Assembly: GCA_020137815.1 (NCBI GenBank)
Contig: CM035361.1
Location: 3,012,521 to 3,076,520 of the forward strand
Length of the DNA stretch: 64,000 bases
Direction of reading: 5' to 3'
Source of the DNA: Hormiphora californensis
Taxonomy: Eukaryota; Ctenophora; Tentaculata; Cydippida; Pleurobrachiidae
Position numbers and translations under genes: made by a program
In this document: one piece after another, positions 1 through 10,800 of the stretch
Numbering within the stretch: the first letter of the stretch is position 1
How the letters are laid out: each line of letters begins with the position of its first letter
The notes under the pieces: model-generated
Databases searched by the model: none
What the model saw: only the letters and a program-made list of their open reading frames with translations
What the model was told of the DNA's origin: nothing

Positions 1-161
1 CCCTCCTGAAGGGCGCGCATTTGGGATCTGCAGCGCATTTCAAATGTTTACGCTGCAGCTCAGTCCCCTGTATTTTATCGCGATATCGGTTGTAGGTGGC
101 CGCGCCGTCAAAAACGCACGCACTTGAGGACTTCAGATCCATCTGTTAAAAAGTGAAAGAT

Positions 162-595
<434 letters not shown>

Positions 596-745
596 GAATA
601 TAATATTCATTTACAGACAACGAATGTTTAAGATATCATTTCTTCAATCAAATATTTAACTTAAATCTCAAATAACGTATAACATCTGTATTATGTAAAA
701 ACTTGAAATCGTGTAAAATGTCTATGGTCTATCGTCGTCAAAAGG

Positions 746-3705
746 TTAAAAGAAGGGGTTTTGTGACTGGGTAAACTCTACGTAATCAAGAAAACCGTCT
801 TTATTGATGTCGTCACTCTTCAGAATATCATCTATCACCTGAAAAATATGGTACGATAACATCATGAAATGGGCTTTTGAGGACTTGAGGTATTATACCC
901 ATTTGAACTCCAATCGGTACATTACAAACCCCATGAGGCCCCTCGGAAATGTTCAAGTCATGCACAATCAAGTCACGCCCACCAATCACAGCTCAGAACG
1001 CGCGAAGCACTCCGCGCGTTCTGAGCTGTGATTGGTGGGCGTGACTTGATTGTGCATGACTTGAACATTTCCGAGGGGCCTCATAGTGGGATGTGCGTAG
1101 TGAACTGATCACATTTATAAGAAGTATTAATTTGTTAATTAGTAAATTAAGATAGTTTTAAAAAGAATTCAGACCTGAATAAGAGCCTCCTCGTCCTGTA
1201 TTCCGTGTTCACTAAAATGTGAAATTGCATGGACCAACTCTGGAATAATGGTCAAGCTTAACACGGTCATTAGTTAATTAACTTTTGGTAGAAAATTTTA
1301 GAACTGCAGAAGCGATTATTCTTTCCATATACATACTGTCATACTATAACTGTACTGGAACAACATTTAGCAAAAAGTTGTTGAGTTTACTCAAAAAGTA
1401 AAAAGAATTGTTACCTAGCCCGTCCAAGCTCTGGCTATTGTCGTAATCATGTTGACGGAACCAGTGGAAATGCAGCTCTTCCTCTGACTCTAACGTTGTC
1501 TAGTAGGGAAATTATGTTGCTTAGCAACGTTGTCTAGTAGGGAAATTATGTTGCTTAGCAACGTTGTCTAGCAGGGAAATTATGTTGCTTAGCAACGTTG
1601 TCTAGTAGGGAAATTATGTTGCTTAGCAACGTTGTCTAGCAGGGAAATTATGTTGCTTAGCAACGTTGTCTAGTGGGGAAATTATGTTGCTTAGCAACGT
1701 TGTCTAGCAGGGAAATTAGGTTGCTTAGCATCGTTGTCTAGTAGGGAAATTATGTTGCTTAGCAACGTTGTCTAGTGGGGAAATTATGTTGCTGAGCAAC
1801 GTTGTCTAGTGGGGAAATTGTGTTGCTTAGCAACGTTGTCTAGCAGGGAAATTATGTTGCTTAGCAACGTATTCCGCTGGGTTGCTCTGATCGACCGGGA
1901 ATATCAAACCCCTAAAAACTAATTAACTAATTACCGCAGCATTTCCAAGTTCTTCAGACAAGTGGGCCAGAACGTGTTCTCTGCTGTCTGCCCCATGATC
2001 ATGATGGTGATCTCCGTGACTTGTAACTGCATAATGGGGGATTAATTATATTTTTAACAGTTGGGCCACGGGATGATCAGGGGGAATGGAATTTTTTGGG
2101 GAATTTGAGATTTCAGATTTATTTCTAAAACCTCTTTAGGGTAGGCGGGGGTAATTCGGGTCACCTTTTTGATTAAAGTGGTATTCCCTTGGTTGTGGCA
2201 GAATGTCTGCACATAAAATCTATTCAATTTATCCAATGTGACACTTGTTAACATATTTGGACTGTTGAAGTTTTCAAATCCAACCTTTTTCACACATAAA
2301 AAAGCCCACGAAATCGTTAGTTTGCGTATTGTTGGTAAATCGGGTCAGTGGCTAAATCGGGCCACGCGCGTATTCAGCCAATCACAGCCCTCGCAAACAA
2401 ACACGTGACCAAATGACCCGAATTACCAACACAGCGTGTTGCCGCTGAAATCATGCGGTTAATTCGGGTCAAGTGTTTGTAATTCGGGCCAGCTGTTGGT
2501 TGGCTGATGGTTGGCTGTTTTAGGGGCCTCTAGGGGGCCTCTAGGGGCCTCTAGGGGCCTCTAGAGGCCCCCAGAGGCCCCCTGGAGGCCCCCAGAGGCC
2601 CTTAGAGGCCCCTAGAGACCCCCTAGAGACCCCTTGAGACCCCTAAAGGCCCCTTAAGGCCTCTAGAGGACCCTTGAGACCCCTAAAGGCCCCCTAGAGG
2701 CCCCTAGAGGCCCCTTAGAGGCCCCTAAAGGCCCCCTAGAGGCCCCTAGAGGCCCTTAGAGGCCCCCTAGAGGCCCCAGAGGCCCCCTGGAGGCCCCTAG
2801 AGGCCCCCTAGAGACCCCTTGAGACCCCTTAAGGCCCCCTAGAGGCCCCTAGAAGCCCCTAGAGGCCCCCTAAAAGCCCCTAGAGGCCCCTAGAGGCTCC
2901 TTAGAGGCCCCTAGAGGCCCCAAGAGGCCCCTAGAGGCCCTCTAGAGGCCCCTAGAGGCCCCGAGAGGCCCCTAGAGGCCCCTAAAGGCCCCCTAGAGGC
3001 CCCAAGAGGCCCCTAGAGGCCCCAAGAGGCCCCTAGAGGCCCCCTAAAAGCCCCTAGAGGCCCCTTAGAGGCCCCTAAAGGCCCCCTAGAGGCCCCAAGA
3101 GGCCCCTAAAGGCCCCCAGAGGCCCCAAATCGAGAAGAAAGCATAAAATATGGGGCCAGAAATCACTCAAACTTGCTGATTTATCGCAAAAATAAGGTGA
3201 CCCGAATTAGCCGATTTGCCTGTGACCCGAATTACAAACATGACCCGAATTAGACACACTGTTTTATGACGTCATTTTGGTAAATCAATAATGACGTAAT
3301 TCCTTCAAAAACTTAGCCAATAAGTGCTGAATTATCCCATTGGATAAAATCATATGTTTTCTTCTCGAAAAAATTCCGCAAATTCACGGGAATACCAATT
3401 GAATCCAAAATCGGGAAATGAACGATATTCCGTATTTCAAATTTTCCCGCCAAATCTTGATACATTAGAATGGCCCGAATTACAAACAAGTGACCCGAAT
3501 TACCAACTGACCCGAATTACCCCCTCCTACCCTACTCTCGCTATTTTTCAAAATGCGGGGGAGTGAGACATAACGTTAGACTGTAACCGAAATAGTGATA
3601 TTTTCATCTGTTGAAGGACCGTGCTCATGGTGTGATTGGCCCCCAATCCCCATCCAACTAACCTTGACTGGGTAAGAGCACCAGTAACACAACTAGCAAC
3701 AACAT
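746..3705 (-). CDS. MCFD2: MCFD2-like secreted EF-hand protein (five exons)
   Basis: Exons in coding order: 3705-3663, 2026-1935, 1499-1415, 1239-1175, 838-746. All introns are GT-AG and reading phase is continuous, giving about 125 codons. Residues 1-14 are a short hydrophobic signal peptide (MLLLVVLLVLLPSQ), followed by a His-rich stretch (HGDHHHDHG). The middle exons carry a degenerate EF-hand (HDYDNSQSLDGLELVHAI) and the last exon a canonical EF-hand loop, DINKDGFLDYVE, with Asp1, Asn3, Asp5, Gly6 and Glu12. This order, the spacing and a short tail after the last EF-hand match MCFD2, the Ca-binding partner of LMAN1/ERGIC-53 in ER-to-Golgi export of glycoproteins. The start is the first Met of the hydrophobic run; no in-frame Met was found just upstream. 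Intron 1 holds a TIR element (2139-3532). Intron 2 is largely a 34-bp minisatellite that repeats the exon-3 acceptor. Family assignment is from recognition, not a search. Confidence 0.85.
933..1084. mobile_element. Palindromic MITE, about 152 bp
   Basis: Almost perfect inverted repeat with roughly 70-bp arms running from ATGAGGCCCCTCGG to CCGAGGGGCCTCAT and a very short loop at about 1005-1012. It lies in the last intron of the MCFD2-like gene. It has no coding capacity and no clear target duplication, so its superfamily is unknown. Confidence 0.85.
1491..1870. repeat. 34-bp minisatellite carrying a splice acceptor in every unit
   Basis: About 11 head-to-tail units of roughly 34 bp with a few substitutions (GTAGGG/GCAGGG/GTGGGG). 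On the minus strand each unit contains a pyrimidine tract and TAG that looks like a 3' splice site. The unit nearest the exon supplies the acceptor of exon 3 of the MCFD2-like gene. Each unit also contains the palindrome GTTGCTTAGCAAC. Confidence 0.95.
2139..3532. mobile_element. Non-autonomous TIR element with TA duplication and an internal minisatellite
   Basis: Terminal inverted repeats begin GGGTAGGCGGGGGTAATTCG and end in the near-complement, with TA on both outer sides (2137-2138, 3533-3534). The motif AATTCGGGTCA (or its complement TGACCCGAATT) recurs many times near both ends, like sub-terminal transposase binding sites. The core (2520-3125) is a short-period GC-rich minisatellite of GAGGCCCCTA type. 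No transposase is present. It sits in intron 1 of the MCFD2-like gene. Confidence 0.85.
2520..3125. repeat. GAGGCCCCTA minisatellite, about 600 bp
   Basis: Dozens of 10-11-bp units with CTAGAG, CCAGAG and CCTAAAG variants. The first 50 bp run in the opposite orientation, so the left edge is a small inverted repeat. It forms the core of the surrounding TIR element. Confidence 0.95.
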
Positions 3706-3808
3706 CACTGGGAAAATGTACTGCAGCAGCTTCAACACATGGGATCAGCTGTACATCCCACGTAGACGATGTGTACATCGGAACCACATGAGGTGATGGG
3801 GGTGGGAG

Positions 3809-3863
3809 AGAGAGAGAGAAAGGAGAGAGAGAGAGAGAGAGGAGAGAGGAGAGAGGCGAGAGG

Positions 3864-3899
<36 letters not shown>

Positions 3900-4184
3900 C
3901 GATGAGAGAGGAGCGAAGAGAGAGAGAGAGGCGAGAGAGAGAGAGAGAGAGAAAGAGAGGAGAGAGAAAGGATAGAGAGAGAGAGAGTAGAGAGAGAGAG
4001 AGAAGAAGAGAAGAGGAGTGAGAGAGAGAGAGAGAGAGGAGAGAGCGTAGAGAGAGAGGAGCGCGAGAGAGGAGAGAGAGCGAGAGGCCCATATATCTCC
4101 GAGATATCAGTAGCGCTATAGTCGACGCGAGAGATCTTCTCTCTCTCTCTTATATGCTAGTCTCTCTCTGCTCTCTCTATTCTC

Positions 4185-4229
<45 letters not shown>
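3809..4229. repeat. GA/CT low-complexity tract between divergent genes
   Basis: Purine-rich (GA)n up to about 4080, then pyrimidine-rich (CT)n to 4229, so the two halves are roughly complementary. It lies between the start of the MCFD2-like gene (3705, minus) and the start of the acidic secreted protein gene (4837, plus). Predicted Leu/Ser or Arg/Glu frames here are artefacts. From 4230 to 4836 I see only a G16 run at about 4469 and ordinary AT-rich DNA, presumably leader or promoter. Confidence 0.95.
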
Positions 4230-4232
<3 letters not shown>

Positions 4233-4836
4233 GATTCATTTCAACGGAAACTCGGGTTTCAGAAATTTAGTTTTCAGTCACCGATCAAGCCTTCCATCAT
4301 TACCAACCCTTTCAGGCCAATGCTCTGACAGCACCAATCCCCAACGTTATGGTACCAGTATGTCTTTACTATAATTGGACGCTCAAGGCCAAGGTATTCA
4401 TCATTCCGTGACATGGTATGTACAAATATAAATATTGTAGTTTTATTCCGGGAAAAAGCACCTTTTGGGGGGGGGGGGGGGGGTGGGTAAAATTGTGTTA
4501 TCCTTGTTATAAGAGCTCTACACAGCTACTGAACTTCATCTCAAAGATTATCTGTAACTGCAAGCCTATCAAGTTAATTAAAAGAGGGGCAGGATCAGGA
4601 TTCTCTAGTTGAATACATTTCATGTGTAATCCCCTGCTGTGAAGATACTGATGTGATATATCCGTTTTTGTGGATAATCCATATATGTTCATTTGGTTAA
4701 TCAATTAATTAGTACATTGGCAAAAATTGTAATTACCTTTATATAATTATACTTTGATACTCTGCTATTATAACAGTTCCAGTTTTCATATCGTAATATT
4801 CATTTCAATGAAAGGGATTGGTGACACATCTGCAAG

Positions 4837-7800
4837 ATGAAACCGTGGATTATATATTTGGTCCTGTTGACCACCACATATACGCTGTGTCAGGTAATAT
4901 TGAATCAAACTTTCAAAACACTAGTTGCTCATAATGCGTATGACGTCACATGTTAGTAGCATCACGCAAAATACAGTGAAAAAACCAGAAAAAGCCAAAT
5001 AAACGAGTTATGTTTTGGTAAGATTTAATTAACGTTAATTATTATAATTAACGTACTGCTATAATAATAGCAGTACTAAATATTGGTTAATTGCTATATC
5101 CACGTGCAGGCTGCTGAGACAATTCAAGCGCAAGGAATGAAAATGAAAACTAACACCACTGTTGGAGAAAACATGTTCGAACTAAAAGGTATAGTACTAT
5201 TATTAGTGGTACCTTCCCATATTACAATGTGAATACATATATTTATCTAATTACTGATTTAGTTAGAGGTATACATAGTGTGTTTAATCTCAGCCGGGTG
5301 GATCTATGCAAGCCTTGGCCTTGGCCGAATTGTATCGGTGATGCATGACTTGGTACCATTACTATATCTATTCTTGCTTTGCAATGTGAGATCAATCTCA
5401 GTCGATCTCACATCTAGCGTGTCACAAAATGAATGCCACACATTTTTTTCTCCGACAGGAAACAGTAGTGATGATACAGTTAAATTTGGATTTGCAAAGA
5501 TTGTAGAGCTTGACGAAGATGACAATACGATTAACGCGGTAATTAACTATGACAATTTATCGCGTAAATTAATTGATTAATAGATTAACTTATGTGAACT
5601 TATTATCATAGTATGTAACGGATAACTTGGATGCTATTCATTTGGTTAATATTATATGTTGGCTAATTTAACAGCAATTGTTGCAGGCGGGCCATTTTTG
5701 TGATTTTGAGAAAGATCAAGTAAGCTGTGCTGCTGGCGAAGAGAAGGAAGGATATTTGGAGGGAGTCAACATGAATGGGACTGAAACGAAAGCTTATTAC
5801 ACGATGCAGGAATTCAGTTGTGACTTGAGTGATTGTAACACTAATTCAAGGTGGATATGTTACTCCATTTGTAGCATTCAGCAACCCTTTTTATCAAATG
5901 CAGAATTGTTATTTACCAAAAAAATATTTTCAGCGCAAAGTTATTAATCATTGAGCCCATTTTCAGCGCAAAGTTATCAATCAGTGCCACATTTTCAGCG
6001 CAAAGTTATCGGTACGAAGCTACATCATGAAAAACAAAGCGTATCTCTGCCTGCCAAACTGCAACTCAAACGACACCTATCAGGTCAGTTATCCACCTGG
6101 CTTCTTAAATATTTCCATCTGACTTGAATATTTGTTGCTTTTTATATTTATAGTGATTTGTGATATAGAATTTAACTTTTTTTCAGACTCCTGTTTTCCC
6201 TGGAACAGCAAAATGGGAAATTGAAATATCAAGCTGGAACTTTTGCAGTTCTGAAGAGTCAGCGTGTAATGGGGTAAATTAATATTCCATGATTTTACAA
6301 TTAAATATTTCCATACCACTTGAAAGTACAGTCGGACCCCGATTTACCGGGTTGCTCGGGGGAAAGGGTTTTGCCCGGTATATCGGGGTACCCGGTATAT
6401 CGGGGTCGAATACCGTTATTGTTAATTTCCTATATTGGGGGAATTTTATCCTCCCGGTAAATCGGGGTTCCGGTAAATCGGGGTCCGACTGTATAGATAT
6501 TATTTACACATGGAAACGAAATGTTTTGTTCAAGCTCTGCAGGTAACTCTGCCGAGCACTTTCTCCAGTATCTTTTCACAGATCAAGTTAGATATTATTT
6601 ATTTTTTGAGATAACAAATCCTCTTTCACCTGCAGGTCGATGCAGAGAAGATGAAGGTTTATCTCACGGCATCGGGAGAGAAAGAAGGCAAAGAGATGAA
6701 AGTGAAGAGGAAGGAAATGGAAGTTTTTGACATGGAAGATGGAAATATTGCAGATTTTTGCAAAGAACGTGAGAATTAATTAATTTGTGAATAAATATCA
6801 GTTCACACTTTTCTCCGTTTTATAACCATCCTAAGCTATAAACCCCGGTGGAGGACAACCTGTCAAATGATATTGTTAGACAGTTTCATAATCATGTGAA
6901 GCTATAAAATTATTATCATTTCAGACTTTGACGACGGGTCTGGAAACGAAAAAAATGACGACAAAGGACAAAATGAAGACAATAAAGACGGCGGCGAAAA
7001 AGACAACGGAAATAAAGATGACGAAGAAAAATCTGATGACAAATCAGGTGACAATGACAAGTCAGGTGACAATGACAAGTCAGGTGACAATGACAAGTCT
7101 GGAGACAATGACAAGTCAGGTGACAATGAAAAGTCGGGTGACAATGACAAGTCAGATGACAATGACAAGTCAGGTGACAATGACAAGTCGGGTGACAATG
7201 ACAAGTCAGATGACAATGACAAGTCAGGTGACAATGACAAATCTGGAGACGGAGACAAATCTGGTGACGGAGACAAATCTGGAGACAAATCAAACAACAC
7301 GACAGAAGATGATGACAAATCAGGAGACGATCAAAAATCGGACAATAAAACAGAAGATGACAAAGACAAATCAAGTGATAAGTCTGACCAACAATCAGGA
7401 GAAAAATCTGGTGATAAATCAGATGACAAATCAGATGACAAATCTGGAGACAAATCTGATGACAAGTCAGGTGACAAATCAAACGAATATAAGACAGAAG
7501 ATGGAGAGAGATATTACGACATGGAAAAAATGGAAAACATGGGTAAGATTAGAAACTTTCTAATAGAAAGTCGATGTTAGAATTTAGTAAACTAATGATG
7601 ATATTGATAGGACATTATTTGCTGACCTATAATTAGTGATGGACCCCACCATTAATTATAGGTCCAACTCTATATTGAGGAGGTGAAATTTATACGGGTC
7701 TCGAATCTCTCAAAAGCTTCTGTCTTAGTTGATTTAGTAGTTTTATATCGTCAATATCATTACCTATTTCACTTATATATGCAGTTCAATGTTATGATGG

Positions 7801-10800
7801 ATGTGTTGCTCTGAGGAAGTTCACTTTCGGTAACGATGATTGGATGCCAAACATGCCTGACATGCTCAGTAAGTACTACAGATAGGCCCCGATTTACCGG
7901 CCCCGATTTTCTACTTTCGTAGACAATTATACTAGACTTTTCGGCTGCTATGGGATATCATGATCATAATCAATATCTGCAGATAAAACATGTTTTATAG
8001 ATTTTGATCGAGTTGAATTGCACCTTGAACTTATCCTAGCGCCATTCCCAATACATATTCTCAGAGAGTTGTCAAAAGATGAATGTTGATTTTTGTCCCA
8101 TGGACATGGTTTGTCGAGTGCAGAATGTTTCCACGACTGCTGATGTAGTTGTGAAGGAGGACAATAAGGAAACTGTTAAACGAGGGGACATTCTTCAACA
8201 AATATACACGTTAGTATAACATAATATGATAATAAATTTATCATATTATTTATTTATAGTGTGGGGCAGTAAAAATGCCCCCCCAAGTCTACCATAGTTC
8301 CAGATAATAATAGCCCTTAAATTTTATCGAATTTAAATTGAGTTGGTCTTTTTAAAATACCATAAAAAGTAAAACTCTGATTACTTGTGTATTGTTTATA
8401 GCAATTGTTTATCCATTCTTTTTTATTTATCTAATCAGATGTGGACCTAAAGAACAAAATCAAACCGATACAAGTGAGGAGTGTGATAGGTTTGGAGATG
8501 ATTTTGCCGAAAAGTTGAAAGAGACGCTAAACACAACATCGCTGAGTGATATGACTGTTAAGTGTTCAGATGTCAGTGCTTGCAACGGAAGTTCCTGTGT
8601 ACCTGAGGTATGTGTGAAGCAGTCGGACTTTGTAATTCTAGTTAACTAATTGACTAATTATTACTAATTACCTGCACCTAGGACCATCAAATAAAACCCG
8701 ACGAGAAGCCAGTTCAGTGTTACGATCAGTGTGTGATCACTAAATCCATGACTCTGGATGGTGCTGATGTTGTACAGTGGTTAGAAGAGAAGGACCGTAA
8801 GTTATGACCAAATATAGACATGACCAGATATAATAGACATGACCAAATATAGACATGCCCATTATATATCAAAGTCAAAAAAAGTCAAGACATGACCAAA
8901 TATAGACATGACCATATACCAAATATCACTCATTACTCAATGTATGATTTGTTGTAGGAAAGTGTATGAAATCAGACGTTAGGAGGTGCGACAGGGGATT
9001 TGGGTGTGCCAAAGTTTCAGTAAATGCCACTGCTACTGGAGAGATTAAAGGTAAAAAGTTATTAAAAAGTTATTGGCTTTATAGGGTCACTTGTAAATTT
9101 GTTAGTTACTGAACTACCGATTATTTACTCAGCTTCTGATAATATGACAGATCGACTTGAATTTCCATTTTCCAATTTGCATTTGCTCCATCTGATATGA
9201 CACAATCATCACACTCTGTATTTCCAATCTGTATTACTATTTACACTGTATTTCCAGCTGAGATGGAGTTGGAGGGTTGGTTTTGTGTTCCTGAGTCATA
9301 CGACATGACCTCGGAAGAGTGCTCCGCTTGGAAGACTGGAATCAAGGAGGAACTAATCAATAATGAGATGCTGGGCGGGAAACTGAATAATGCAACATTC
9401 GAGACTCAGTGCAAGAAGGTAAACACTTGTTTTGTTCAAACTCTTTTTATTTTATCGGCTAATAAACAATCAATTGATTTCATTTTATCACTTGTTTTAA
9501 AACCTCACAAACAATAAGACAACTGACATATATGTGATCAGTCAATGAATGACATGATTTCATAACTCCACTAATCCTGCAGGATGAGATGTGTTTGGAG
9601 GATTGTGTTGAGGAGGAGCATGAGCTGGGGGAGAATGACGAGGAGGCGGTGGGAACACTGTGTTATCTTGACTGTGTGTATGTTAACAAGTACAAGATGA
9701 ACGGTCAGAGTATCAAGGGGGTTGTACAAGGTAAGTATTACTTATTTCGATGTCTTGGTTATCACTATAAATACCTAATACCTATTCTTTTGCGAGTGTC
9801 TGGGCTTGCCTATCGTTGTGATAGACAATCGATGTTATCCATGACTCATGATTTATCCTTGAATTATTCAATTGCTTTAATTATTAATTTGATTGAATTT
9901 AGATGGTTGTGATTTGTATACGGTTGGTTACTGTCCTTCGTCTCGGTATACCTGCTCAACTTATGATGTCAAATGGAACAGCACTTTGAAGACGAATGGT
10001 TAGTTAAACAGCCTAGGAGGCATATAATTATGGATTCCAGGAATCAAATATCTGTTTCCGATTCCTTAAATTCTAAGTTTATTCCCTAATGTACTCGTTT
10101 TTGTCTAAAGTTCTAAAGATTAATCAGTTACGGCATCACGCCATCACAATTAAATAACTCCTATTCAGGGACGTCAATGCAGTTAGAAGCTGGTTTTACA
10201 AACATTGGATGTATGCCCTCCTTACTTTACTGAAATGGATGACGCATCGTGCAAACTGTACGAATCTGCTGTTGTAAGTACAGTCGGACCCCGATTTACC
10301 GGGCCCCGATTTACCGGAACCCCGATTTACCGGGCAAAATCCTTTCCCCCGAACATCCCGGTAAATCGGGGTCCGACTGTATATTAGCTAGCTATGATAG
10401 GTATGATGGATGAATTGAGTATTGACACCAGTCTGACACTAGAACTCAGGAAGCATTCTCAGTGTGGAAGGGTTATGGTTCATTCCCAGCTACCTAGACT
10501 TATTACTTCTGCACTGTGTAACACGCCATACCAATACAAGTTCCCAATTTCAGATAAGTGATATGCAGAGATCCAACACTACGACTGTATCTGACAGTAA
10601 CTTTACTTGTGGAAAGGTTAGTTTTAAAAAGTCGGTATGACGGTATATATATATACGCATAATTAATTGAAGTCTTTATAAAGACTTCAATTAATTATGC
10701 GTAGAAGTTTAACGGCGTACTTCAATAATAAATTTATAGATGAGCATGGCTTCAAATTGAAGTTCAATCTCGAACTGGATCCGACTGATTAAAACTTCCT

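Noticed and set aside
1491-1870. CRISPR-like array
   Set aside because: Units are contiguous with no unique spacers and this is intronic eukaryotic DNA; it is a minisatellite.
3745-4092. Leu/Ser- or Arg/Glu-rich frames
   Set aside because: Translations of (GA)n/(CT)n tracts; also rejected at 35852-36104, 50754-51113, 52397-52636, 57204-57506 and 63415-63906.
6928-7563. Met-Thr-rich 211-codon frame and two minus-strand frames over it
   Set aside because: Out of phase with flanking exons; the spliced frame is the acidic DKSGDN repeat.
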